From: Hetaerina americana
Taxonomy: Eukaryota > Arthropoda > Insecta > Odonata > Calopterygidae
Assembly: GCA_022747635.1 (NCBI GenBank)
Contig: JAKTNV010000005.1
Coordinates: 40,362,738 to 40,426,737 of the forward strand
Direction of reading: 5' to 3'
DNA: 64,000 nucleotides
Shown here: positions 35,250-46,314 of the stretch, in pieces
Position numbering within the stretch: position 1 is the stretch's first letter
Layout of the letters: every line of letters begins with the position of its first letter
Translations under genes and position numbers: made by a program
The notes under the pieces: generated by a model
Told to the model about the DNA's origin: nothing
Database searches by the model: none
Seen by the model: the letters and a program-made list of their open reading frames with translations, nothing else

Positions 35250-38200
35250 CCGTGAGTTAACTGAGTAAATGTGGCGCTTCACGAGATATGCTAGATTGTG
35301 GTTTTGTGAGTATTTCTGCTCATTTAGCAATCAGTAACCCATATAGGTATTTTAGAGTTGAGAATTTCGAGACAAGAGGTCACAACATTAGAGTAAATTC
35401 AGTGAAGTAAGTCATGCCAAAATGTTGACTGTTTCATGCTGGACATTATTCACTTCATAGGCATTAACAAAATCAAAGTACGATGGTTACCCTAAAGGAA
35501 TTTTTCTCATAATCAATCTTTCGATGACACTGCGGAGGTAAATTAATGTACAGAGACTGATCAATATCCATGAAGAGAACAAGCTAAAGAGTGGCACAAT
35601 ATAATACTTTTAAGTCACACACACTTGGGTCAACGATTTTCCAAACAAATTCCCCATTATAGTGTCATTAAAAATATTACTCTACTTCGGTGCAAGACCA
35701 AGATCAATTTACTTAAAATTGAATGTGGCACTAGTTTAAAAAATCGGTAAAATAATTTATCTATCAGGGGAATCCGACATTATCCACCAATAAAACCAAT
35801 TCCACGAACTTTAATACTCATTTAAGCACATTTTCTTTTACTGCATAAATGAAACAACCATATCTCCTGTAAAAAACATGGTGAAGCTATTTGTCCATTA
35901 CAATAACTCTTTTTAGTTTATTGAATGCTGATGACTGAGGACATTCCGCATCGAGAGCAGAAAACAGTTCTAACTAAAGCAAATGACAAATGTTCTTGAA
36001 GACTTAAGCCGAGAGGGATGCACGTACGTATTAAATCACGACGTGTCCACTTGATTGTAACTTCGATCTTCAGAGTCCAGAATATACACGTATTTTATCG
36101 TCTACAAGTGACAGTGAAAACTATGATAATTACTACTAAGAGCTAACATGAACGTAAGTAGGATGTTTATTGAGACATGTAAGTGACTAATAGGCACGTA
36201 ATCATAGGACATAGGGTATTGGTGCAGTATGATGCTAGGTTTGTGAGATTAAACACTTAATCAACAGTCGCCAGAGTCAACATAGTTGTTTGTTTATGGT
36301 GAGGAGGAGCTAAATATGAAAAATTATGCATGAAAAAATGAGTATGAAAAACACGTAGGAACAATCTCACATTTCATCATCGTGTCCTTCGAAGAGCAAG
36401 ATGAATTAGCTAAGGTGATTCGATAACACAGTAATGTTTAAAAGTTATATTTATAAGTACGCATTTAAACCACTCTAAGGACCACAATAAATCTAACCAC
36501 TTAATGGAGGACCAAAAAATTAAATGCTACCCCATCCCGAGCGGTCTCTGTCTGTGCTTTTCGAACGGGGTTCGGTTCAAAAGCGCTACATGTGAAAGTT
36601 TTTACACAACCATAAACTACTTAAATTAGGGATTTAGAACACGCATATTTTAAGAAATGTTAAACATTTGTTCACCATTAACTATATGGTTTACTAGGTA
36701 AAAAAATTGAATATATTTCGTCACATAGAGGACGCTGACAAGTGTTGTGATACGGAGAGCGCTTAAAATACAAGCAGACCTTGACATAAAAATTTCAAAT
36801 GTTATCTCATGGAAGAATAGTAGCTTTAGTCCCAGTTGGAATTAGCATAACTATCTTTACATTGTGTTGCCAGAGAAAACATTTAAGAGTTTTATATGTG
36901 TATCACTTTAAAAGTCGTTTCTTCATAGTGTTCGAGAACGTGCTGCTATGTTTACAACTGCCATTAGGTCATCTTTCCGTGGGACCCCGTAAGTCTCATC
37001 CCAGTCACATTAAGGCCATCCCAATTGCATCAGCATCCAGACACGCCGCTTTCAAGGACTTCAGCCGAAACATGGGCCCGTTTCACGCTCGGACCGGCGT
37101 AATGACATTGTTCCAATTTCTGTGATTTCGTTGGCGTGAACCGGATCTTAAAGCAAAGAATCATGTTTCAAATTTATAGGAGAAATTACCAAGCTAAATT
37201 AAGGATCAAAATGAAAAAGGTATCATTCAAAAGCATACTCCCAGATAAGAGAGGGGATTATACACATATCCATTCTTTTTTATACCTCGTAATCAAGGGC
37301 CACATTATAAGATGATAAGAACATCATTAATATAGCATAAGGAAGCAGGTTTTCATTCGAGTATAACACTTAAGTTACTACATAGACTCTCTTCGCATTT
37401 GATTCTTTCTCAATCCCTGTCCAGTAATCTACATACCTCAAGGCAAGGGTGGGTAAACTACGTCTCGAGGGTCATTTGCGGCTCACGAAGTCAATTTGTG
37501 TGGCTTGCACACAAATTTAAAATACTTTTGATACTTCATAATATCAGAAGGAACAAAGAACTTTTAAACGTACTTTTTTCTTTGGTTCAACGCGTGTGAA
37601 ACTCGCATGAAACGGTATCATCAGGTATCTTATATTATAACATGGCATCATCGGGAATGATGATGTCGTTTCAGGTCGTCCGCCTTTTACCAATTAATAA
37701 ACATTTGTGAATTAAATACGTTGGTCCTATTTACAATATGGATACACACAACTTCCACAAAAAACCCAGAAATCATAAATTTTATTCTTAATTTTAACTT
37801 TTAAAAGTGAATAATCACGCTAACGAACGGTAGTGCAGATGTTATTTCCAATATATCGTTCATTTGCGCATCGAATGTAGAGATTATTTTCACTTTTCGG
37901 TAATAATAGTAGCCTTTGCATGAGTATTATAATAATGAAATTTTATAAAACATGGATTTTAAATAGTTTTCTACAGATAACTCACTAAAATAATTCACGC
38001 ATGACAATAAATAAATCAAAGGATAGCTCTCTTTTGAGAGATTGATATTCATCTAATGCCTCGCAAATTAGTATGGGCAGGCTGACTATAATTAACAAAC
38101 TCAGGGTTGCGGACAGTTGCATGAATCCAAATGACGGCAACGGTTTGAGCGATTATTAAACAACTTTAGGCTAAGATCTAACATGAGTGACATGACATGA

Positions 38201-38350
38201 CAAATTTAATTTAATTTGTTATGACAATTAGGTTTTGCATGCTACAATCTTTCTTAACTAAAGTTTTACATCTAAACTACACGGCAAATAAATGTATTAT
38301 TGCCTGGAATCAAACACAGTCTACTCTACTAGTGGATTACTGTGTTTATA
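35250..38350. other. AT-rich stretch without supported genes
   Basis: A 108-codon ORF at 36799-37125 has no recognised domain. Its end contains an exon-like segment (37041-37098) flanked by CATCCAG and GTAATG. Nothing else is recognisable. Confidence 0.45.
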
Positions 38351-38354
38351 GTTA

Positions 38355-38357
<3 letters not shown>

Positions 38358-38445
<88 letters not shown>

Positions 38446-38459
38446 TATATATATATATA
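38358..38459. repeat. TA microsatellite (~100 bp)
   Basis: A nearly pure TA run with three interruptions (near 38402 and 38441). The YIYIYI reading frame across it is an artefact. Confidence 0.95.
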
Positions 38460-38534
38460 CACATACGCCCGAGGAGTCAGTCAACTCTTCATAACTCAGT
38501 AACTAATTACTGCAGGAAGCTATACATGTATATA

Positions 38535-39091
38535 CAGGGTTCGTCCGGAAAATAAGTGTACTGACTCCTGGGCTGGGCGCGCCTCTCCAGGCGCGCCCAG
38601 CACCGCTCTGACGGGCTGCGATTGGAGGGGGGTATGTTGGCAAGCGACGCTGAAAAAGGCAGTCGGCTCTGAGCTGTGGTGTAGTGAGGAGCTCTGTTAA
38701 CGCGAACCTCCACGCTCGACCCACGTCACGGAACGCGATGCCGAAGTTTTTGGAGCAGCGTTATTCCATCAAATTTGCGGTAAAGCTTGGGAAATCGTCT
38801 ACCGAAACTGTCGGTATGATTAACCAGGCTTACGGGGAGTCAGCCATGTCCAGAAACATGATATTTCGGTAGCACAAGATGTTCGTGGAGGGCAGAGAAG
38901 AGGTCGACGACGAGTCTTCGAGAGGTTCCCGATGGTGCCTTCGCGGGAGCGTTCCAGGAATGGGAACGCCGCTGGAACAAGTGTATCGACTCACAAGGGT
39001 CCTATTTTGAGGAATATTAGCTTAAGATATGTAAAAGTGTAATAAATTTTTTTTCCTGAGCTCAGTACACTTATTTTCCGGACGAACCCTG
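38535..39091 (+). mobile_element. mariner-derived MITE, copy 1 (557 bp)
   Basis: Perfect 30-bp terminal inverted repeats begin CAGGGTTCGTCCGGAAAATA (38535-38564 and 39062-39091) and are flanked by a TA target duplication (38533-38534 and 39092-39093), the signature of Tc1/mariner insertion. Inside lies the start of a mariner transposase, its last codons and both untranslated ends, with the central catalytic part missing. It is a non-autonomous internal-deletion derivative. Copy 2 at 42379-42928 is the same sequence in the opposite orientation, apparently differing only just inside the 5' repeat. That indicates recent mobilisation by a transposase supplied elsewhere. Confidence 0.95.
38738..39020 (+). 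pseudogene. mariner transposase remnant, internally deleted (copy 1)
   Basis: The frame starts MPKFLEQRYSIKFAVKLG (ATG at 38738), the helix-turn-helix DNA-binding start of mariner transposases. It runs through AYGESAMSRNMIFR to a stop at 38870-38872, where the family has tryptophan (TGG to TAG), then HKMFVEGREEVDDES. After a deletion junction near 38930 a different frame reads the C-terminal end FQEWERRWNKCIDSQGSYFE to TAG at 39020. The whole DDE catalytic domain is gone. A full mariner transposase has about 340 residues, so roughly 0.7-0.8 kb is missing (an inference from family length). An ORF shown from 38684 simply extends upstream of the family start. Confidence 0.9.
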
Positions 39092-39380
39092 TATTTGAAA
39101 TAGTTAGTACCACCGCACTGAGAACAAGCATTCAATTATGCGTTGATTAACGAGAGAGGAAAGGAGAGAATCGTAGATTTTGCTTGCCTTTTTTCATGAA
39201 AAGGGGCTATTGGATGATAATTACATATCCCCTTAGAGAATATGCAGTTCATTTGAAATGATTACCATATCGGTAGGGTCCAATTCTTAGGCGTGCATCG
39301 GAGAACCACTGAAAAATATGCCAGACCCCAGTAACGGAACCCCGCTTTGGGAGGTTAATAAGTTTTCTATCGTATCGGGT

Positions 39381-39384
<4 letters not shown>

Positions 39385-39439
<55 letters not shown>
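39385..39439. repeat. TA microsatellite (55 bp)
   Basis: An uninterrupted TA run lying 0.3 kb right of the MITE. Confidence 0.95.
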
Positions 39440-39441
<2 letters not shown>

Positions 39442-39585
39442 GTCTTGCAATCCACATATGGCTGCTTCAAGTGGTAGAGATCGAATTTTGAGTGAGACGA
39501 AGTTCAAATAAATTCATGATACTTGAAAGACTGCTCGAACAAAGAGGATTTGATGTAGAGGAGTCTAGGATGAAAATTTTATAGC

Positions 39586-39722
39586 GTACGAGAAGAGCGA
39601 GGGATTGAACTCATCCGTTTGAGTTTTCGAGCAAGGCTGCTAAAATAATTTCAATGCAAAATATCTCCATCTCTAGTGGTAGTGATTTTCAAGTTCGCCA
39701 GCCACTCTTACTAGACCATGAA
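39586..39722 (-). repeat. degenerate tRNA-derived SINE-like sequence
   Basis: On the minus strand TGGTCTAGTAAGAGTGGCTGG (about 39718-39698) resembles a tRNA box A region and GAGTTCAATCC (near 39612-39602) resembles box B. The spacing is longer than in a tRNA, so this is either an expanded SINE head or two partial heads. The call is weak. Confidence 0.3.
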
Positions 39723-40024
39723 TTGACATAATCCAGTAATTAAATAATAATAAACTTGGGAAATATATATTCAGAACCGATAAATGCAAAATTGAAAATT
39801 TTTAATAACTATTTAGGTAACTGGATGATACTATATTTTTCAGGGCTCATTCATTTCCGCATATTAACCATTGACATGTGGTCCTGGACAATCGCTCTGC
39901 CGTTGAGACGTAAATGACTGAGATAACGAATTATTTAATATCCATTGGTCTAGTAAAGGATATTTAACGACTCCCTGGGCTGCTTTTTTTATTTTCTAAA
40001 TAAAATAATTCCTTCGTAAAATAT

Positions 40025-40050
40025 CGGTAGAGATTGCGCAATCTCTACCG
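40025..40050. repeat. 26-bp perfect palindrome
   Basis: CGGTAGAGATTGC followed directly by GCAATCTCTACCG. It lies 50 bp left of a SINE-like head. No binding protein is assigned. Confidence 0.9.
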
Positions 40051-40094
40051 GTCGAAAACATTAATACGCTGACTCAGTAGTTCTCCAAGAGTAA

Positions 40095-40230
40095 AGGGTG
40101 TTTCCCCGACGGCCCCGGCGGCAGCGGGGTAACCTCCTCGTCTGCTAACCCAAAGTCGCGGGTCCGATTCTCGCCTGGACGGGTTTTCCTCCACCTAGGG
40201 CTTGGGCATTCGCTATCATGCCCCATGTGG
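40095..40230 (+). repeat. tRNA-derived SINE-like element
   Basis: A GC-rich head with GGCAGCGGGGTAACC in the box A position and GGTCCGATTCT (40161-40171) as box B stands out from its AT-rich flanks. It continues into GGACGGGTTTTCCTCCACC, the kind of conserved body seen after the tRNA part of arthropod SINEs. The 3' end is not clear. Confidence 0.5.
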
Positions 40231-40409
40231 AGGCTGTTTTTATATCTCAGGTAGACTCAAATATGGCATCCCTGGTGCGATGATCGTGCGTTGGCTCAGT
40301 GAGATACTGAATGAACAAGGGACTCCGGCAACTATAAAATTGAGCCTAATATTACATCGGAGCCGAAATGAGGCTGAGATTATCCAGGTGTTGAAATAGG
40401 AGTGAGCCG

Positions 40410-42330
40410 CTCTCACTTACGTCACGTAATAAGTTTCACGTGTTAGAAGATGCGCCGGCTCGAGATTAATCTTTGATGAGATAACTTTCTTATGTTGGGG
40501 AATAAAGGCTCAGTGAATTTGTTTCGGTCGGAGTAATACGCGCGCGTCTATATTCTCCTCCCCCACCCTCTATTGCCTTGCCTATCCCCTCAACCGAAGC
40601 CAGTTTTTTTGTTCCACTCAAAATTCTGAGTAATGTGACGAGTGTCGTACAAGTCGTGTGCGCACTCTGATTGAACCAAAGTTGTTTTTTGCCTCACTCC
40701 CGTAGGTGACTAATGGGGACACAAGAGCTTCTTTCGTCCGAGGGCCGCCGTAATAACCGGCGTGATTGTACTCGGGATGAATCGTGGAATCGAACAAAAA
40801 CAGTGCACAGCGTAAATTCTCATGTCACGACCCAGAGTCAATGATGGGTGAGTGAAAGTGCAAGAGGTAGGTTTATTCTCACGGAATTTAGCTCTCTTAA
40901 AAGTTATTAATAATTAAGGAAACTCATGCAGAAAACGCGGGGCACGTAGATAAAACATAAACTGGTTTTCACATTCTATTGATGTAGAAATCAAAGAATA
41001 AAAAAATTAAGAGAGTGTGGGCGAATTTATATCATACTCGAGTTCGTACACAATAAGGAACGGCATGGCAAGAATTTTACATTCTTCATTAAATCAGTTA
41101 TCACTGATGGAATTAGTCTTTATTTTTTAGAATCTATCGATATTTAAAAAGTTATAATTTCGCCTTTTTTCTATTATAATTTGAGATTATTTACAAGTCT
41201 GCTTATTACATAGGCTTACAATTTGCTCCTTCTAGCGCAACTTATTTCCAATGTGAATATGTTTTGAATACAATGATACACTCGGTAAGGCGTGTGAGGA
41301 GTAACATATTTTTAGGTTTCTTGTATTCCAGGAACTTCAGACTACAAGGACTCTCGTTTTATTAAAGATAACAACTCGTTATCTCGGAAAAATTGCGAAT
41401 TTACGAAACATTTACGAATAACCTAATACATAGAAGCTTGAGAGGGTTAAGGTAAATTATCCCATTAAGGATTGTAGGGGGATATCTAATTAGGGGTACG
41501 TACGAAAACGTTGGATGCAAAAGAAGCTCGGAAAAGTTGGCCCTTACCCTCTCAAATGCCGTCCTCAGATTAACATTCCATTCGGTGTACGTATACTGAG
41601 CCTTAAGTGCCCTCCACATATTGGCACCAGGCAGGGTGCAGTGGTGGGCCCATCATCACCCGGGGAACCGTCTGCGGGAACCTGACGTAATAGCCACTTC
41701 CATTCCCACCTTTTCAAAATAAGTGATACGAAACTCGCCTCTAAAAATTTTGCAAGGCTCATATTTCGGCTTTCGGGAAAAAATAAGAATCGTTCCCATA
41801 CCCGCCTAATGAAAGAGTATTAAACATAATTACTTATTGGGGGTCTCCTTTATAACTGAAAAATCTCGGTCCACAAGCACGTTAATAAACCGGATGGTTG
41901 GTTCGACTAGGTGAGTGTGGGGTTGACCTCCAGCTAAACCTAGGACATGTACGATACAATTAACGAATTCAAGGTAGGGCGTCCAGTTCTTTTTCCTGCG
42001 TCACCTGTGCTTTCCAGCCGCGGCCTTATACCTGAAACACTGCGCAACTTGAATATTGGATGCGGTTGTTCGAAGGGCTTATTCAATTACAGTTAAATTC
42101 GGTGCCCTTCTGATTTGTTATAGAACGAATAAATCTTGAAAGACTTGTTTGAAAAAATTGATCATTTACCAATGAAATATTACAATCTCAAATTTTTCAT
42201 TCGCGTTCACAGAACAATGGGACTGGATAGTAAATTTAGTTCGTATATTTAGAATTATAAATGACAAGAAATTAAGATTCTTACGAGCATAACGTCTCTG
42301 ACTAACACTGAGTCAATTTCCAAAATATTA
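40410..42330. other. stretch without supported genes
   Basis: It is mostly AT-rich, with GC-richer patches at 40540-40830 and 41600-41700. No domain is recognised. The upstream part of the family-2 LINE may be hidden in the last few hundred bases, but I could not follow it. Confidence 0.4.
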
Positions 42331-42378
42331 TCCTTCTAAACTTAAACATCCATTTTGCGCAAGGTTATGGAACATATA

Positions 42379-42928
42379 CAGGGTTCGTCCGGAAAATAAG
42401 TGTACTGAGCTCAGGAAAAAAAATTTATTACACTTTTACATATCTTAAGCTAATATTCCTCAAAATAGGACCCTTGTGAGTCGATACACTTGTTCCAGCG
42501 GCGTTCCCATTCCTGGAACGCTCCCGCGAAGGCACCATCGGGAACCTCTCGAAGACTCGTCGTCGACCTCTTCTCTGCCCTCCACGAACATCTTGTGCTA
42601 CCGAAATATCATGTTTCTGGACATGGCTGACTCCCCGTAAGCCTGGTTAATCATACCGACAGTTTCGGTAGACGATTTCCCAAGCTTTACCGCAAATTTG
42701 ATGGAATAACGCTGCTCCAAAAACTTCGGCATCGCGTTCCGTGACGTGGGTCGAGCGTGGAGGTTCGCGTTAACAGAGCTCCTCACTACACCACAGCTCA
42801 GAGCCGACTGCCTTTTTCAGCGTCGCTTGCCAACATACCCCCCTCCAATCGCAGCCCGTCAGAGCGGTGCTGGGCGCGCCTGGAGTGGCGGGAAAAAATC
42901 AGTACACTTATTTTCCGGACGAACCCTG
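42379..42928 (-). mobile_element. mariner-derived MITE, copy 2 (550 bp), nested in a LINE
   Basis: The same element as copy 1 in reverse orientation, with identical 30-bp inverted repeats (42379-42408 and 42899-42928) and TA duplication (42377-42378 and 42929-42930). It carries the same deletion junction and the same tryptophan-to-stop change. The only difference I see is just inside its 5' repeat, where TTTTTTCCCGCCACTCCA replaces a 25-nt sequence in copy 1, which accounts for the full 7-bp length difference. It interrupts the reverse transcriptase of the family-2 LINE. Confidence 0.95.
42598..42729 (-). pseudogene. mariner transposase N-terminal remnant (copy 2)
   Basis: The minus strand reads MPKFLEQRYSIKFAVKLG onward, identical to copy 1, and stops at the shared TAG (42600-42598). 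The C-terminal remnant follows leftward in another frame. It is the DNA-binding part only and cannot catalyse transposition. Confidence 0.9.
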
Positions 42929-42930
42929 TA

Positions 42931-44230
42931 GTTCCGAGTTCGATCGTGAGACGCCTCCATTACCAGGCGTTATTAATGAAAACTCAACCCGGTTTCCGAA
43001 AGGGTAGATCCTGCGAAACACAACTTGTGCTTTTGTTCATAATATTCTTATTTCGGGAGAGAGCAATGTCCCAGTGGATGCGATTTTTCTAGATTTTAAG
43101 AAAGCTTTCGACAGAGTACCTCATAGTAAACTACTTGCAAAGCTAGAAGCATATGGCATTGATAAATATATCCGGGGTTGGATTAAAGGCTTCCCGAATG
43201 GTCGGGAACAAAGAGTAGTCATAGATGAAGTTGGCTCAAATATAGTAGAAGTTACGAGTACCTCCTACTTCAGGTGTTCCCCAAGGAAGTGTCATCGGAC
43301 CTCTTTTATTCCCACTTTATGTTAACGGCATGAACTCCGTAGTCACTAGTAAGATACGTTTATCTGCCGACGATGCAGTGGTTTACCGTGACGTTCGTCA
43401 TCCTGAGGACACAGCAGCATGATAGGATGACCTTAATGCTATACAACGCTGGTGCGGCACTTGGCAATTGGAACTAAACTTAAAAAAGTGCGTAGTTATA
43501 CATTTTTGAAAAAGAGCAATTCCCACCTGAACGTCTCCTGAATTGGGAACACCGAAATGGAAAGTGTAAACTCAATTAAATACCTAGGCGTTACCCTCAC
43601 TCACGATCTCTCCTGGGTCAAACACATACGGGAAACATGTGGACAAGCAAACAAAAAATTAGGATTTATTAGAGGAGTACTGGGTAAATGTGATGCAAAG
43701 GTCAAAGAGAAATGTTATCTGTCGTTGCTTAGGCCTTATTTAGAGTATGCTGTAAGTATATGGAATCTTCACAAAGTTGGATTGATTACCGATTTGGATC
43801 GCGTGCTGCGTAGAGGAGCTAGATTTGTAAAACACGACAACTTAGTACGACAACTTAGTCGCGTTACGACAAACTTAGTAGGGTATCCAAAATATTAGAG
43901 CAACTAGGCTGGGAATCATTCACGGAGCGGAGGTTAAATTACAGATTGAAGCTCTTGCATAAATTGGAAGGGCGTCTCTTTAGCAGTGATGTTGGAAATA
44001 TATTATTACCCCCATCGTACCACGGTAGGAGAGATCATTTCAATAAAATTAGTGAGATCAAATGTAGAACATATAGATTTAAGATGTCATTTTTTAAAAG
44101 AACGATAAGGGATCATAATAACACTGTCCCACCGCGGTTGGGTCATATTCGGGTAAAAATTATTCTGGTGTGTATTCACTCACCATCTGCCACACACCCT
44201 AACTTGCAGAGAACATTAATAAATACATAA
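42931..44230 (+). pseudogene. family-2 LINE reverse transcriptase and C-terminal remnant
   Basis: The RT motif A, FLDFKKAFDRV, is intact with its aspartate at 43092-43094. In motif C the usual FADD is SADD (43363-43374). A tandem pair of stops, TGA TAG, lies at 43420-43425, and there are frameshifts near 43070 and 43240. The segment at 43557-43898 reads the conserved KYLGVTLTHDLSW and ANKKLGFIRG blocks. The piece at 43946-44230 reads the C-terminal end. A local triplication of an ACGACAACTTAGT-like unit sits at about 43836-43880. The copy is inactive. Confidence 0.85.
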
Positions 44231-44344
44231 AATTTTTTGCCATAATAGCTACCATTTATATATTATTCCTGTATACATCGTTAATATGTAAACCTAAAAC
44301 ACTTTTCCTACGTTTAATATTGTAATTTAAATTCATGGGTGAGC

Positions 44345-46040
44345 TCCCTCAAAAACTTGGAAAAATACTGGTTGATTTCAACTGTGGAAAATCAACCTTC
44401 ACAAGTACAACACAACTAAAACAGTAAAGCAAAATTACTGGCAAAGCAGCTCTAAATAAAAGTAAATGTTTGCATATATGTGCATAGCTGAAAGAGCTTT
44501 AAACATGTTTTTTCTATCAGCTTCGTTTTTTAAGTTTACAATCTTTCCCGCATCTGGAAGGAATTTAAACCATGTATTTACTTACATTTTAAAGTATGAA
44601 CGTTTGAAAAATATTTCTTAGCCTTTCTCGCACAAGGAAAATTTTTGAAGGTGTTTAATCTCATTTGTTTGTCATATTTTTCGCTGTAAAATGGCGCTAC
44701 TGCTGTATGTGAATAATGTTTTGAAAGAAAATAAAATAAATAAATAAAATTTGATCAATCGTTGGCGCTTCACAGAGTACTTCGACAGGAATGTTCAGTG
44801 TGAATAAAACGGGTGTGAATCCAGAAGGGAATCAGCTCATTTGATAATTAGATTCGGTGGTTTTACATAAAATATTTACCTGGATAATCATTTTCCAAAC
44901 CATTCGGTTCCAACGATATTTTCATGGCTGTATTGGTACTGAGTGATCGCCTTCACAAGCCCTTAAACATTGTAATTACAGTGATTAACAAAAGCCTAAT
45001 ACACTAACTAAAACCTAACCGACTAACTTAGTCTAGGTAAACCCATTCGTTAGGATGTGAATTGTATAATTCACGGTGTCACAGAACGCAGTAATGACAA
45101 GCATTCATCAACAAGAACCCCATTCTATCACACTTAATCATACGTCACTATTTCATTCCGAAGTAATATAAATTTAATTGACCTTTAAGAGATCCGGTCC
45201 TTCCCGCGAACGCTGGCTGTCTATTTAATTAGGTTTAATAAAACGGCGCCGATTGCAGTTAATTGAAACACTAAAGGGCACACCAGGGGAAGTGCCACAC
45301 AAATCCGTTACGTTCGCACATTTATCGATCATATTATATGCCATTAATCTTCGGTTAGTGCCACAGGGAGGTATCAAGTATCTACCTCGAATTACCATGC
45401 ACCCATTTCTCGTGATGAGAGCGAGTTGTGAGTTGGGCAAACATCAAGCCGGGGGGCTGGAGAGAAACAAATGAGCCTTTTTTTCAGAACTGTCGGACGA
45501 GCGCGAATGAAAAAACCACTCGCTCGAGGGCTAAGTATCAAAGCACAACGTTATGACAAGCGACGTAACTAATTTCACGTTTGAAACACTGAAATAATAA
45601 TTAATTAATTGAAGACTATTTAGTTGTCTGATGTATTTCCAAAGCTTTATCATCCATTCCGTGGTCTTCTTTTTCAACGATGAGAATGAATCTTCACACG
45701 TAATTTCTTGGACGGTAATGGCACTGCGGGAACACGGCTGTTGGATCGGACGACTAAAATATTAATGAATATCATGAATAAACATAATTGAAAGAGATGG
45801 AAATTTTTGGTTTATGGAGCGGTAGGATCAATTTATTACATTCCAAGAGTTCTGATATCGCATGCGATTAGTGAAACTGTCATCCCGACTATCACACTAA
45901 TGTGATCATTCAAAATTCACAATTTTATATGCAAACCTATGGAGTACTGAGTCAAAGATCTTGGGCAAAATCTTGAAAATACCAATACGATAATTGATTA
46001 AAAACAAACAAATGTTGTATTAATGGAAATCACATATCAA
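44345..46040. other. stretch without supported genes
   Basis: It is AT-rich, with an A/T-rich AAATAAATAAATAAA patch near 44735. The block 45180-45480 is less AT-rich, with a 73-codon ORF that I do not recognise. Confidence 0.45.
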
Positions 46041-46042
46041 TA

Positions 46043-46239
46043 CAACAATTTCAGAGTGTAAAAAGTTGCAGATGTATGTAGATGTAGATGAAAATTCAAT
46101 CGTCATGACTGATTCGAATGGGATTCGAACTCGGATCCCTCGATGTGTGGTCGAATGCTTTAGCCGGTGAAGCTATGAAGGCGTCCTCTTAATGCATTCG
46201 CCGGTCAAGGCGAATGGTTTTTACACTCTGAAATTGTTG
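46043..46239 (-). mobile_element. short inverted-repeat element with internal tRNA-like promoter
   Basis: A perfect 22-bp inverted repeat bounds the unit: CAACAATTTCAGAGTGTAAA at 46043 and its complement ending at 46239. On the minus strand it contains a tRNA-like head with ATAGCTTCACCGGCTAAAG as box A region and GAGTTCGAATCC as an excellent box B (near 46123-46112). A GATGTA tandem run is at 46069-46092. A second hairpin, CATTCGCC/GGCGAATG, is at 46195-46216. A tRNA head with Pol III boxes is SINE-like, while terminal inverted repeats are MITE-like. No clear target duplication is seen. Confidence 0.6.
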
Positions 46240-46314
46240 CAATGAAATGCATATCAGCGGATGACTCCGTTAATATATAAATAGCCAGTTCTTCGCATAA
46301 TGAGGTCCAATACA

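Larger units (their letters stand above)
42335..44340 (+). mobile_element. CR1/L2-like LINE (family 2), longest copy, split by the MITE
   Basis: The plus-strand reverse-transcriptase region reads RKVMEHI up to 42378, is interrupted by the MITE, and resumes in frame as VPSSIVRRLHYQALL after one TA copy is discounted. Then come QPGFRKGRSCETQL, the motif A block, the motif C block and the post-RT segment (SIKYLGVTLTHDLSW, CYLSLLRPYLEYAVSIWN, CRTYRFKMSFFKRTIRDHNN). The 3' untranslated region follows to about 44340. The order and motifs fit the CR1/L2 group of LINEs. The 5' end is not identified. Two shorter copies lie at 22.1 and 23.1 kb. Confidence 0.85.

Noticed and set aside
38355..38555. Tyr-Ile repeat ORFs here and at 39249-39470 and 52528-52927
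   Set aside because: They translate TA microsatellites and have no biological content.
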